9,637 nt of DNA from Dehalococcoidales bacterium (GCA_028707015.1 JAQTVP010000053.1:1-9637); one strand, 5' to 3'. Shown: positions 1 through 6,875, numbered from the stretch's first letter. The notes: generated from the letters alone by a model not told the origin. Made by a program: numbers and translations.

Positions 1-750
1 ATCTTTTAATGCAGCCTCGAGGGCAGCCGGATGGTTAGTGGCATAATCTGTTACGGTTTTTTTCAGTTTAGCATGGCCATTCTTGTTGTCATTTGTTTTC
101 TGGTTGCTTGCAGCCTCATCAATTTGCAGAGATGATGGCGTAGCTGATTCCAGCATTCTGGGTGCTTCTGTTTCTTCTAGTTCCTCTGGGTCTGATGTAA
201 ATTGAACTAACATTGCCAGACGACCATCCAGGCGCTCGGTGACGGCATCTATCTGCTGGGCATTACCTGTGTTTGCTGTGTAGATTATCTCTGCCACTCT
301 TCTATCGGCAAATTCGACATGTAATTTTACCTTGGCATTGTCAGAAGGATTTAGTGCTAGCTGTACTTGTTCTGTAGCTAGCTTTAGCGGATAAAGAAAG
401 CTGTCAGGCATACTATAACTGGCGGCTACTACGGTACCACCTCCCATCATAAGTACACCAAGAACGATGATTAATGCCGTTGCCCATTGTGGAAACCAGC
501 TTAAAAACGACCGCTTGCTTTTGGAGGATAACTCTTGAATTACTGAGTGAAACTGGTATCTGGCTCTGGCCTTAAATTCAATTCGTGGTTGAATAGTTAT
601 TTTATCCCTGGTTGTTATTACCGTCTGCAGTAATGGTTTGAGGTTATCTGCCTGCTCGGGGTAGTGTTCAAGACATTGCTCTACAGTCTCACCTGTTAGA
701 AGCAATCGCTCTATACATTCATTTAGAATATCATTAAATTCGTTATTCAT
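1..750 (-). CDS. DUF5667 membrane protein, probable anti-sigma factor (partial, C-terminus off the left edge)
   Basis: No stop is reached before the window edge, so 250 N-terminal residues are visible. Residues 1-85 are a soluble, charged N-terminus, a single membrane span lies at about 88-111 (ALIIVLGVLMMGGGTVVAA), and a DUF5667-like segment follows (SMPDSFLYPLKLATEQVQLAL, at about 113-133), the usual hallmark of that family. The far C-terminal part (about 185-250) is low-complexity, rich in E, S, N and K. The ATG at 750 lies inside the 3' end of the upstream sigma gene (8-base overlap, ATGAATAA), which indicates translational coupling. In the family, such proteins sit next to ECF-like sigma factors and are thought to tether or inhibit them; here that role is inferred from position and the N-in/C-out topology. 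No HxxxCxxC zinc anti-sigma motif is present; the only cysteines are C12 and C26. Confidence 0.8.
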   Translation of the reverse strand, partial: MNNEFNDILNECIERLLLTGETVEQCLEHYPEQADNLKPLLQTVITTRDKITIQPRIEFKARARYQFHSVIQELSSKSKRSFLSWFPQWATALIIVLGVLMMGGGTVVAASYSMPDSFLYPLKLATEQVQLALNPSDNAKVKLHVEFADRRVAEIIYTANTGNAQQIDAVTERLDGRLAMLVQFTSDPEELEETEAPRMLESATPSSLQIDEAASNQKTNDNKNGHAKLKKTVTDYATNHPAALEAALKD

Positions 751-1282
751 TTCTTGTCACCTGTAGCCTCTTGCGTAGAGCTACTATTGCGCTGTGTTGC
801 AGTGCTTTTATGGCTCCTTCACTTTTATCCATAATTTTAGCTACTTGTGCGATTGGTAATTCACTGGTAAACCGCAATGAAATTACCTCACGTTGTGTAT
901 CTGTTAATTGGCGGGTAGCCAAGAGCAGGTGTTCAATATCAGATTTACGTTCAGTTTCCTGCTGCGGGTTGCTGCTATTGCTAACCATTGATTCGTTTAG
1001 AGGCAATGTACTGCGTTTATTCTTTCTGAAGTAGTCTATTATTTGATTGTGAGCAATGCGGAATAACCAAGCAGAGAAAGGAGCGCCTCTCCATTTAAAT
1101 GAAGATATAGACTTGAGTGCATTCAGAAAGACCTGCTGAGTCATATCCTCTGCCTCCGTCACATTTCCTATTCTAACAGCTATATACCGATAAATTTTAT
1201 CGAAATGCTCTTCATATAACTGTGTAAAAGCTTTTTCATCATGTTGTTGCGCTCGCCGAATCAAGCTTTCTTCATCTTGCAC
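743..1282 (-). CDS. RNA polymerase sigma factor, sigma-70 ECF-type
   Basis: A 179-residue protein with the two-domain ECF layout. Region 2 spans about 18-88, with AEDMTQQVFLNAL and FSAWLFRIAHNQIIDYFRK (core polymerase binding and -10 recognition). A Ser/Asn-rich linker covers 93-112. Region 4 spans about 116-172, with LTDTQREVISLRF and a helix-turn-helix PIAQVAKIMDKSEGAIKAL (-35 recognition). It directs RNA polymerase to a dedicated promoter set in the cytoplasm. The start is GTG at 1282, preceded by a purine-rich site (AGGAAG) about 7 bases upstream; no better ATG exists nearby. The last codons overlap the DUF5667 gene, so the pair is almost certainly one transcript and a sigma/anti-sigma module. 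No extra C-terminal SnoaL-type domain is present. The signal it responds to cannot be read from the sequence. Confidence 0.93.
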   Translation of the reverse strand: MQDEESLIRRAQQHDEKAFTQLYEEHFDKIYRYIAVRIGNVTEAEDMTQQVFLNALKSISSFKWRGAPFSAWLFRIAHNQIIDYFRKNKRSTLPLNESMVSNSSNPQQETERKSDIEHLLLATRQLTDTQREVISLRFTSELPIAQVAKIMDKSEGAIKALQHSAIVALRKRLQVTRNE

Positions 1283-1452
1283 CTGACAACTTCCTACCTT
1301 TTACAGCGATCACGGTGTCATCTTGTGCATATAGTATAACGAAGGAGTTTTTAAAAAGATAGGTATCAATCTGGATAAAAAAGATATATTGATAATAAAG
1401 AATGTGTTAAAATACCGTTAAAAATAATCACGTTCTTAAAGAGGATGATATT
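1283..1452. other. Divergent intergenic region between the sigma gene and the GNAT gene
   Basis: 170 bases separate two divergent starts, so promoters for both must lie here. On the plus strand the best candidate is an extended -10, TGTTAAAAT at 1405-1413, with no good -35. On the minus strand a TATACT-like hexamer exists near 1330-1340, but no convincing -35 at normal spacing. No bipartite ECF-type promoter is obvious, so autoregulation by the sigma factor cannot be supported from sequence. Confidence 0.4.
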
Positions 1453-2112
1453 TTGGCTTACCATATGCGTTTAATGCGTAAAGAAGATATTCATCAGGTT
1501 TCTGAGATTAGCCAAGAAGCATTTCCTACCATATGGCCTCCAACAAACTATAAACATGAACTGGAAAATCGATTAGCGCATTATATTGTTGCTTGTGATG
1601 AAGAGGAGATAACTGAGGAGCCTGTGATGATAGCTCCGCTAGAAGAAAATGTCTCCAGATTAACATATAAAGTAAGGCGTTTATTCAATAATAGTCGTTT
1701 CTTTAATCGTGAATCATCTAGGCTGGTTAATCAGCGGATTATTGGGTTTACCGGTTTCTGGATTATGGCTGGAGAAGCTCACATAATCAGTATTGCAGTG
1801 CGGTCATCCAATCATGGTCAAGGTGTAGGAGGAATGCTGCTTATATCGGCGATAGATTTGGCTACAGAATTAAATGCCCAGATTATTACCTTGGAAGTAC
1901 GTGTTTCCAATATTGTTGCCCAGAGTCTTTATCAAAAATATGGCTTTGTTCAGATGGGTTTACGCCGTAACTATTATACAGATGACAGGGAAGATGCTCT
2001 AATAATGACTATTGAAGATATAACTGCAGCAGTATTTCGGGAACGCTTTCAGCAGTTGAAGCAGAGTCACTCCAAAAAATGGGGTATAGCTTTGTATCAT
2101 ATTGTGCGATAG
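1453..2112 (+). CDS. GNAT-family N-acetyltransferase, RimI-like
   Basis: A 219-residue cytoplasmic protein of the GNAT fold. The acetyl-CoA binding motif A is at about 116-130 (IAVRSSNHGQGVGGMLL region). Motif B is at about 148-166, where EVRVSNIVAQSLYQKYGF is the typical RimI signature. RimI enzymes acetylate the N-terminal alanine of ribosomal protein bS18, and this assignment is by motif only. Two oddities: the Arg that usually opens the RxxGxG loop is His121, and an insertion of roughly 40 residues (about 52-93, acidic then basic) separates the N-terminal strands from the core, which explains the length above the usual 145-160. The TTG start at 1453 is chosen because AAGAGG lies at normal spacing just upstream; an internal ATG four codons later (1465) is the alternative. 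It is transcribed away from the sigma gene and is probably monocistronic. Confidence 0.8.
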   Translation: MAYHMRLMRKEDIHQVSEISQEAFPTIWPPTNYKHELENRLAHYIVACDEEEITEEPVMIAPLEENVSRLTYKVRRLFNNSRFFNRESSRLVNQRIIGFTGFWIMAGEAHIISIAVRSSNHGQGVGGMLLISAIDLATELNAQIITLEVRVSNIVAQSLYQKYGFVQMGLRRNYYTDDREDALIMTIEDITAAVFRERFQQLKQSHSKKWGIALYHIVR

Positions 2113-2232
2113 GTAATGGCATGAAATTTATTTATTACTCTCAATGATCGGTTAATTTAGTCTTGCAAAATGCTTAAAATATTTCTGGTTATTTCCTGGA
2201 TTATTAAATTTATTAAGGTATTAATTTTGGGC

Positions 2233-2261
2233 TTGACTTAATAAAAATTAGTAATTATAAT
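2233..2261 (+). promoter_or_regulatory. Sigma-A type promoter of the zinc-ribbon gene
   Basis: TTGACT (2233-2238) and TATAAT (2256-2261) are separated by exactly 17 bases, a near-perfect housekeeping promoter. Transcription should start near 2268, leaving an unusually long 5' leader of about 140 bases before the ATG at 2410. It is the best promoter match in the window. Confidence 0.85.
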
Positions 2262-2281
2262 GAAAAAGTATCATATACCTT

Positions 2282-2375
2282 GGTTCAGTGTTGTTTCTAA
2301 ACCGGGAACTCTGGATTACACTTCTAGAGCAACTCGAAAAAAAGGGTTTTAGGACCATGAGACTGCATCTAAAAC
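2282..2375 (+). promoter_or_regulatory. Candidate structured 5' leader with mutually exclusive hairpins
   Basis: Three pairings are visible. GGTTCAG (2282-2288) can pair with CTAAACC (2297-2303) with one mismatch. CTCTGG (2309-2314) pairs with CTAGAG (2324-2329). GTTTTAG (2346-2352) pairs perfectly with CTAAAAC (2369-2375). CTAAACC could instead pair with GGTTTTAG (2345-2352, one bulge), which would free CTAAAAC and the adjacent AAGGAG at 2376-2381. Alternative pairing of this kind is what regulatory leaders show, but no known riboswitch or cold-shock motif was recognised. The folding is hand-drawn from short helices. Confidence 0.4.
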
Positions 2376-2409
2376 AAGGAGATAACTAAGTATAAAAGGA
2401 GGTGCAGTA

Positions 2410-2712
2410 ATGGCTTTAGAAGACAAGACACTGGTATGTCGTGATTGTGGGCAAGAATTTACCTTCACTACTGGTGAGCAAGAATTTTACCTATCTCACG
2501 GATTACAGAATGAACCTGGTCGATGCCCGGAATGCCGAGCCAGCCGACGGAGAGAACGTCGTGGTGGTGGCTATGGTCAACCTCGACAGATGTACACTGT
2601 AGTATGTGCAAATTGTGGCACAGAAACTACAGTACCATTTGAGCCTAGAGACGGGCGTCCAGTTTACTGTAAAGATTGCTACACTAAGATGCGAGATGAG
2701 CAGCGAGTGTAA
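2410..2712 (+). CDS. Double zinc-ribbon protein (zf-trcl domain plus CxxC-x17-CxxC domain)
   Basis: A 100-residue protein with two four-cysteine zinc sites. The N-terminal ribbon has CRDC at 10-13 and CPEC at 39-42 and matches the 'probable zinc-ribbon' (zf-trcl) type, with EFYLSHGLQNEPGRCPEC typical. The second ribbon, at about 61-95, has CANC and CKDC, the CxxC-x17-CxxC type. A short Arg/Gly-rich linker (RRRERRGGGYGQ, about 46-57) joins them and suggests nucleic acid binding. The molecular function of this family is not established. The start is certain: AAGGAGGTG at 2396-2404 lies 5 bases from the ATG. Strong promoter, long leader, ideal ribosome site and its own terminator together suggest an abundant, post-transcriptionally controlled small protein, perhaps stress-related; that is inference. 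Confidence 0.88.
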   Translation: MALEDKTLVCRDCGQEFTFTTGEQEFYLSHGLQNEPGRCPECRASRRRERRGGGYGQPRQMYTVVCANCGTETTVPFEPRDGRPVYCKDCYTKMRDEQRV

Positions 2713-2773
2713 CACTGGAATGAAAGAGGAATAGTAAAAATTATTCCTCCAGAGATGAGACACTCGCTTTTTT
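2703..2773 (+). terminator. Composite intrinsic terminator after the zinc-ribbon gene
   Basis: GCGAGTGT (2703-2710) pairs perfectly with ACACTCGC (2760-2767), followed at once by six T (2768-2773). Nested inside is a second perfect stem, GAGGAATA (2726-2733) with TATTCCTC (2742-2749). The outer stem begins within the last codons of the zinc-ribbon gene. It separates that gene from the ylxP-mrfA-lgt run and shows that an in-frame ATG at 2755 lies inside a terminator. Confidence 0.8.
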
Positions 2774-2826
2774 CTTACCTGAGTTCAAGCGCTTTTTTGG
2801 TAGTGTTACTGGTAGCAGTACTTGAT

Positions 2827-3117
2827 ATGAATGTTGGGGTATGTAAGGTTAGTCTGCGATTACCTGAAAACTTTTCTCTTAAAGGGAAGAGGCGAGTGTT
2901 GAAATCCATCACTACTCGGCTCAGTAATAAATTTAATGTTTCCGTTGCTGAGGTTAGTGATAACGACTTTTGGCAATCGGCGGTTTTGGGTATTTGTTGT
3001 GTTAGTAGTAATACCCGTTATACCAATGAGGTTCTATCTAAAGTTATAGACTTTGTTAATAATAGTCGCTTCGAGGTAGAATTACTTGATTATGAGATAG
3101 AGATTCTACCTGTTTAG
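2827..3117 (+). CDS. ylxP: DUF503 / YlxP family protein
   Basis: A 96-residue protein recognisable by SLKGKRRVLKSITTRLSNKF (about 17-36), NVSVAEVSDNDFWQSAVLGI (about 37-56) and a small beta-alpha-beta fold. This matches the roughly 92-residue YlxP/DUF503 family, which in Bacillus lies in the nusA-infB-rbfA region and is linked to ribosome maturation, though its biochemistry is unsettled; here it is away from that cluster. The start is taken at ATG 2827 (MNVGVCKV), because family members begin there. An upstream in-frame ATG at 2755 would add 24 hydrophobic residues but lies inside a terminator hairpin. The ribosome site before 2827 is weak, and an in-frame GTG upstream is a minor alternative. 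No clear promoter is seen. The TAG stop is followed within 15 bases by the helicase start, so they probably form one operon. Confidence 0.82.
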   Translation: MNVGVCKVSLRLPENFSLKGKRRVLKSITTRLSNKFNVSVAEVSDNDFWQSAVLGICCVSSNTRYTNEVLSKVIDFVNNSRFEVELLDYEIEILPV

Positions 3118-3131
3118 TGAGGAGAGCCTTA

Positions 3132-5420
3132 ATGAATACCTCGGCTTTTCTCCATTATCTTCAAGCTAATTCTACTTACAATGGTCAGATTATCCATGTT
3201 GAACATATTCCAGCCCTTGACGCTAGTTATGCTGAATTAGATAGGCCGTTGAATGACGGTCTTCAGGATTGTCTTAGCAAACATGGTTTGTCACGTCTTT
3301 ATACCCACCAGGCAGAAGCTGTTAATAATATTCGCTATGGCAAAAATGTAATGGTTTCAACTTCAAGTGCTAGTGGAAAAACAATGTGTTATAACATCCC
3401 TACAATGGAGTCGATGTTAACCGAGCGTAATAGCCGTGCCCTTTACCTTTTTCCTACTAAAGCCTTAGCTCAAGACCAGTTACGTAATCTGCAGGAATTA
3501 TTTTGCCCTCATCTGTTAAGTTTAGAGGAGCTGGATACTTTTGATGGTGATACTCCATATACTGAGCGATCTGAGATAAGAAAAAAGGCCAGGATAATAC
3601 TGACTAATCCTGATATGCTGCATATTGGCATATTACCCAATCATCAAGCTTGGACTAAGTTGTTAACTAACTTAAAATATGTTGTTATAGATGAAGCACA
3701 TATCTATCGGGGAGTTTTTGGTTCTCATATGGCTAATGTACTGCGTCGCCTGCGTCGTCTCTGCCAGTACTATGGGGCAAAGCCGCAATTCGTTTGCTGC
3801 TCAGCTACGATAGCTAACCCCGATGAACATGCGGAGAAGATGGTGGGTTTGCCCTTTACAATAATTGATAATGATGGTGCCCCCCATGGAGAGAAAGATT
3901 TTATCTTCTGGAATCCTCCAATTATAGATGAGGCAAAAAGCATAAGAGGTAGTGTAAATAGCGAAGCAACGAATATATTTACCGAATTGGTAAATTGTAA
4001 TATCCGTACCTTGACGTTTGTGCGTACCCGTCGGCTGGTTGAGCTTATTTATAATTACACAAGACAAAAATTAATGAAAATAAAGCCATCTCTGGCAGAA
4101 CAAATTAAGCCTTATCGGGCTGGTTATCTACCGAAAGAGCGGCGTAAAATTGAGCAGGAATTATTCAGCGGAAAGCTATTGGGAGTGGTTGCTACTACTG
4201 CCTTGGAGTTAGGTATAGATATTGGAGATCTGGAGGCAACTATACTTACTGGTTATCCGGGAAGTATAGCCAGTACATGGCAGCAGGCAAACAGGAGTGG
4301 GCGGGGTAAGGGGAAATCATTAAGCTTTCTGATTGGTTTGGATAATCCCCTGGATCAGTATTTTATGCGTTACCCGGATTACTTTTTTCAAAATAATTAT
4401 GAAAATGCCTTAATTAATCCCGATAATCCTTATATTCTAAAAAATCACATATTGTGTGCTGCTTGGGAATTGCCACTAACCATAAGTGACGAAAAAATCT
4501 TTGGTCCTGCTTTTAGCAAGAACAGGCTAGAATTGGAAGGAATAGGTCTGCTCAGAGAACGCAGACGAAAACAGTATCTTTCACCTCGTATTGCCTATCC
4601 CGCTCAGAATATCAATATTCGCTCTACCTCAGGGGAGAATTATAGTCTTATTGATACATCTACCGATTCTTTACTGGAAACTATAGATGCTAGTGTTGCT
4701 TTCTTCCAAATACACCCAGGTGCGATTTATCTGCATCAGGGAGAATCTTACCTGATTACTGATCTTGATCTGGTAAGCCGTACTGCCTATGCACAACCGG
4801 CTACAGTTCCTTATTATACTCAGACTAAAGAAATGGACGATTTGCGTATTGTTAGATTAATCCGCAGTAAAAACTTGGGGGAAATAACAATATGCCTGGG
4901 TCAGGTAGCGATTACCAATAACGTAGTTGGTTTTAAGAAAAAGGCTCAATTTACTGAGGAAATAATTGCTGAGGAACCACTTAACCTGCCAGCTCAGCAT
5001 TTTCCTACTGTAGCCCTTTGGTTTGATTTGCCGCTGGACGCTGTTACTAGATTAGAAAAAGAGCAATTGGATTTTGCCGGTGGTTTGCATGCGGCGGAAC
5101 ACGCTGCTATTGCTATTCTACCCTTATTTGCATTATCCGATCGTAACGATATTGGTGGTGTTTCTACTCCTTTCCATTCTGATACAGGTAAAGCCCAGAT
5201 ATTTATTTATGATGCTTATCCCGGTGGTATTGGTATCGCTGAGAAAGGATTTGAGTTGGTGGTAGACCTGTGGCAGGCTGCATTGAAAACAATTGTAGAT
5301 TGTCCTTGCGAGGATGGTTGTCCCAGCTGTATTCAATCACCGAAATGTGGTAATAATAATAAGCCTTTAGATAAAAAGGCGGCTCAGATATTGTTAGAAG
5401 CGTTATTGGAGGAAAGATGA
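3132..5420 (+). CDS. mrfA: MrfA/YprA-type DEXH-box DNA repair helicase with DUF1998 domain
   Basis: A 762-residue superfamily 2 helicase, close in layout to Bacillus subtilis MrfA (749 residues; Hrq1 family), which acts on DNA damaged by mitomycin C. Motifs: Q-like YTHQAEA (about 57-63), Walker A SSASGKT (about 78-84), RALYLFPTKALAQDQ (motif Ia), DEAH (187-190), SAT (224-226) and the motif VI region QQANRSGRGKG (384-394). The C-terminal DUF1998 part ends in the four-cysteine metal site CPCEDGCPSC (724-733), with an extra Cys at 739. Motif VI carries Asn where MrfA has the first Gly of QxxGRxGR. The ATG at 3132 has AGGAG 7 bases upstream; a GTG at 3117 overlapping the ylxP stop lacks a site. 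Its 3' end overlaps lgt by 4 bases (ATGA). The usual partner exonuclease gene mrfB (yprB) is not adjacent in this window. Confidence 0.92.
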   Translation: MNTSAFLHYLQANSTYNGQIIHVEHIPALDASYAELDRPLNDGLQDCLSKHGLSRLYTHQAEAVNNIRYGKNVMVSTSSASGKTMCYNIPTMESMLTERNSRALYLFPTKALAQDQLRNLQELFCPHLLSLEELDTFDGDTPYTERSEIRKKARIILTNPDMLHIGILPNHQAWTKLLTNLKYVVIDEAHIYRGVFGSHMANVLRRLRRLCQYYGAKPQFVCCSATIANPDEHAEKMVGLPFTIIDNDGAPHGEKDFIFWNPPIIDEAKSIRGSVNSEATNIFTELVNCNIRTLTFVRTRRLVELIYNYTRQKLMKIKPSLAEQIKPYRAGYLPKERRKIEQELFSGKLLGVVATTALELGIDIGDLEATILTGYPGSIASTWQQANRSGRGKGKSLSFLIGLDNPLDQYFMRYPDYFFQNNYENALINPDNPYILKNHILCAAWELPLTISDEKIFGPAFSKNRLELEGIGLLRERRRKQYLSPRIAYPAQNINIRSTSGENYSLIDTSTDSLLETIDASVAFFQIHPGAIYLHQGESYLITDLDLVSRTAYAQPATVPYYTQTKEMDDLRIVRLIRSKNLGEITICLGQVAITNNVVGFKKKAQFTEEIIAEEPLNLPAQHFPTVALWFDLPLDAVTRLEKEQLDFAGGLHAAEHAAIAILPLFALSDRNDIGGVSTPFHSDTGKAQIFIYDAYPGGIGIAEKGFELVVDLWQAALKTIVDCPCEDGCPSCIQSPKCGNNNKPLDKKAAQILLEALLEER

Positions 5421-6190
5421 TCAAAATTGGGATAAGTCCGATTGCTTTTACCATAGGTACGTTAAGTGTTACTTGGTATGGTATTATAGTCGCCCTGGCG
5501 ATATTGGTGATAGTACTATGGCTGGTGCGAGAGGTAAGGAAGGGGGCAAACCTTTCTTATGATACCGTTTTTACAGCATCTATAGTGGGCATCCCGGCAG
5601 GAATAATAATGGCGAGATTGCTCCATGTTGTTGATAAGTGGGATTACTATAGCCAAAATTTGGGGCAAATTGTGGGTACTTCAGGACTGACTATCTATGG
5701 AGCTGTGTTAGGTGCTGCCCTGGCAATCTGGATTTATAGCCGGATAAGCGGTTTTAAATTTGGCTATTTTGCTGACTTGATAGCACCTGCCATAATACTG
5801 GCTCAATCCATTGGCAGGTTAGGTTGTATACTTAATGGCTGTTGTTATGGAGCAGAGACATCATTATTCTGGGGTATTGTTTATACTCATCCAGAAAGCT
5901 CTGCTCCCTTAGGGATTGCTGTTCACCCCACTCAGATTTATGAAATATTATATAATTTGATGGTTTTTGGCATCCTGCTCAAATTAAGGGGAAAGTTTAA
6001 GCCTGATGGCTCAATATTTCTTATTTATCTTAGTTTATATTCTGCCTGGAGAATTGGCATCGGGTTCCTGCGTGATGGAACACCGTTTCTCTTTAATTTA
6101 CAACAGGCTCAAGTAATTGGGATAATAGTTTTGGCTATCTGTGTTTCAATAATGGCTTTTCGAACGCGTCGGGTGAAGATAGAGAATTAA
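5417..6190 (+). CDS. lgt: Prolipoprotein diacylglyceryl transferase
   Basis: A 257-residue integral membrane enzyme that transfers diacylglycerol from phosphatidylglycerol to the lipobox cysteine of prelipoproteins, the first step of lipoprotein maturation. Visible marks: multiple hydrophobic spans (about 18-37, 51-70, 91-109, 119-134, 176-190, 198-215, 231-248), the SGLTIYGAVLGA loop (about 89-100) and the Lgt signature region GRLGCILNGCCYG (133-145) with the catalytic-site arginine R134. A C-terminal RIGIGFLRDGTP segment supplies the second conserved arginine. The residue equivalent to E. coli His103 is Tyr94, as in many Firmicutes. Start ATG at 5417 with GGAGG 5 bases upstream; it overlaps the helicase stop (ATGA), so translation is probably coupled. 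No lspA is present in the window. Confidence 0.95.
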   Translation: MIKIGISPIAFTIGTLSVTWYGIIVALAILVIVLWLVREVRKGANLSYDTVFTASIVGIPAGIIMARLLHVVDKWDYYSQNLGQIVGTSGLTIYGAVLGAALAIWIYSRISGFKFGYFADLIAPAIILAQSIGRLGCILNGCCYGAETSLFWGIVYTHPESSAPLGIAVHPTQIYEILYNLMVFGILLKLRGKFKPDGSIFLIYLSLYSAWRIGIGFLRDGTPFLFNLQQAQVIGIIVLAICVSIMAFRTRRVKIEN

Positions 6191-6222
6191 TAAGTATAAT
6201 ACTAACGGAGGACAATCGATTA

Positions 6223-6525
6223 ATGGAGTGGATGAATGGTTTAGCTGGCTTGATAACTGTGTTAGTGTTTGTTATCGGTTTGCCGTTAGTATTAAGAAAA
6301 CGAAATAAGATGGGACCTCAGAAATTAGAACAGTTTCTGCATCATCTTGGGGAGATGGGTATTAAGGCAGTTCTAGCAGAAAAAGATACAAAAGAAAAAA
6401 GGATAGGTGTTGGTCATAACTGGTCACAAAGATCTGAGGGTATTTTTAAGATAGAAGGTAAGAATATAAAATTTATCAATATTAGCAGTGTATCTAGTCA
6501 GTATGGCAACCAAGAAAAGTTCTAG
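6223..6525 (+). CDS. Unrecognised membrane-anchored protein, 5' part of a probable frameshifted gene
   Basis: I do not recognise this family. It has 100 residues: one N-terminal membrane span (about 6-24, GLAGLITVLVFVIGLPLVL), a basic RKRNK stop-transfer, then a soluble part (MGPQKLEQFLHHLGEMGIKAVL). The ATG at 6223 has GGAGG at 6207-6211, slightly far at 11 bases, and lies 32 bases after lgt, so it is likely the last gene of that operon. The frame stops at TAG 6523, just after an A-run at 6515-6518, while the next frame stays open to 6772 without a ribosome site of its own. Removing one A would give a single 182-residue protein, so this is most simply the first half of one gene. Whether that reflects a real mutation, a sequencing error or recoding is open. 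Confidence 0.65.
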   Translation: MEWMNGLAGLITVLVFVIGLPLVLRKRNKMGPQKLEQFLHHLGEMGIKAVLAEKDTKEKRIGVGHNWSQRSEGIFKIEGKNIKFINISSVSSQYGNQEKF

Positions 6526-6772
6526 CATTAAAGGTAAGATAATTGATATTGAGTGGAAGGGAGATGATTACCTGTCTCAAGAGCTTAACCTTGATTATCA
6601 GCTAAAAGACAAGTTGTTGCTCACTGATCTTAAAGAAATTGGGGATCATATTACAATTTACCCTGAGCCAAAACATGAATACGCCAGAATCAGGACTACT
6701 TACATTATGCCCTCGCCTGGCTTATTTGAGGCAATAGACCTTATTGCCAGGCATATCAGGTCCGGATGGTAA
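6503..6772 (+). CDS. 3' part of the probable frameshifted gene after lgt
   Basis: The +1 frame from ATG 6503 (MATKKSSS; an in-frame GTG lies at 6488) stays open to TAA at 6770-6772, about 89 residues. It is soluble and mixed charged, with IKGKIIDIEWKGDDY and a C-terminal FEAIDLIARHIRSGW. No Shine-Dalgarno site precedes either start, and the first codons overlap the previous frame, which argues against independent translation. The likeliest reading is that it continues the membrane-anchored protein beginning at 6223, joined at the A-run 6515-6518. No function can be given. Confidence 0.5.
   Translation: MATKKSSSIKGKIIDIEWKGDDYLSQELNLDYQLKDKLLLTDLKEIGDHITIYPEPKHEYARIRTTYIMPSPGLFEAIDLIARHIRSGW
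6511..6520 (+). other. Frameshift junction (A-run) between the two halves
   Basis: CAAGAAAAGT holds a run of four A (6515-6518). Upstream frame reads CAA GAA AAG TTC TAG; deleting one A gives CAA GAA AGT TCT AGC and continues to 6772. A short homopolymer is a common site of both sequencing indels and phase variation, but four A is short for either. Confidence 0.55.
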
Positions 6773-6875
6773 AGAAGCGCATGAGCGTTGTTAATTATGG
6801 CTATCAGTCACCATATATTTATATCTTATAGTAATAATTAGCTGGATATGCAGGTTATAATTAGGGAACGAAAAC

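Larger units (their letters stand above)
2113..2409 (+). other. Gene-free stretch: promoter and leader of the zinc-ribbon gene
   Basis: About 120 AT-rich bases after the acetyltransferase show no clear terminator for it and no reading frame. The right-hand half holds a near-consensus promoter (2233-2261) and a transcribed leader of about 140 bases with several possible hairpins, ending in a perfect ribosome site. Confidence 0.6.

Noticed and set aside
771..1034. Open frame on the plus strand opposite the sigma gene
   Set aside because: It is antisense to a clear conserved sigma factor and shows no domain or ribosome site.
2755..2826. Signal-peptide-like N-terminal extension of the DUF503 protein
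   Set aside because: It lies in a terminator, has no ribosome site, and family members begin at the later ATG.
3117..3131. GTG start of the helicase overlapping the ylxP stop
   Set aside because: The ATG at 3132 has AGGAG at proper spacing; the GTG lies before that site.
6195..6200. TATAAT between lgt and the next gene as a promoter
   Set aside because: No acceptable -35 exists 16-18 bases upstream.
6776..6790. Terminator after the gene that follows lgt
   Set aside because: The stem is 5 bp with a wobble pair and no T-run follows.
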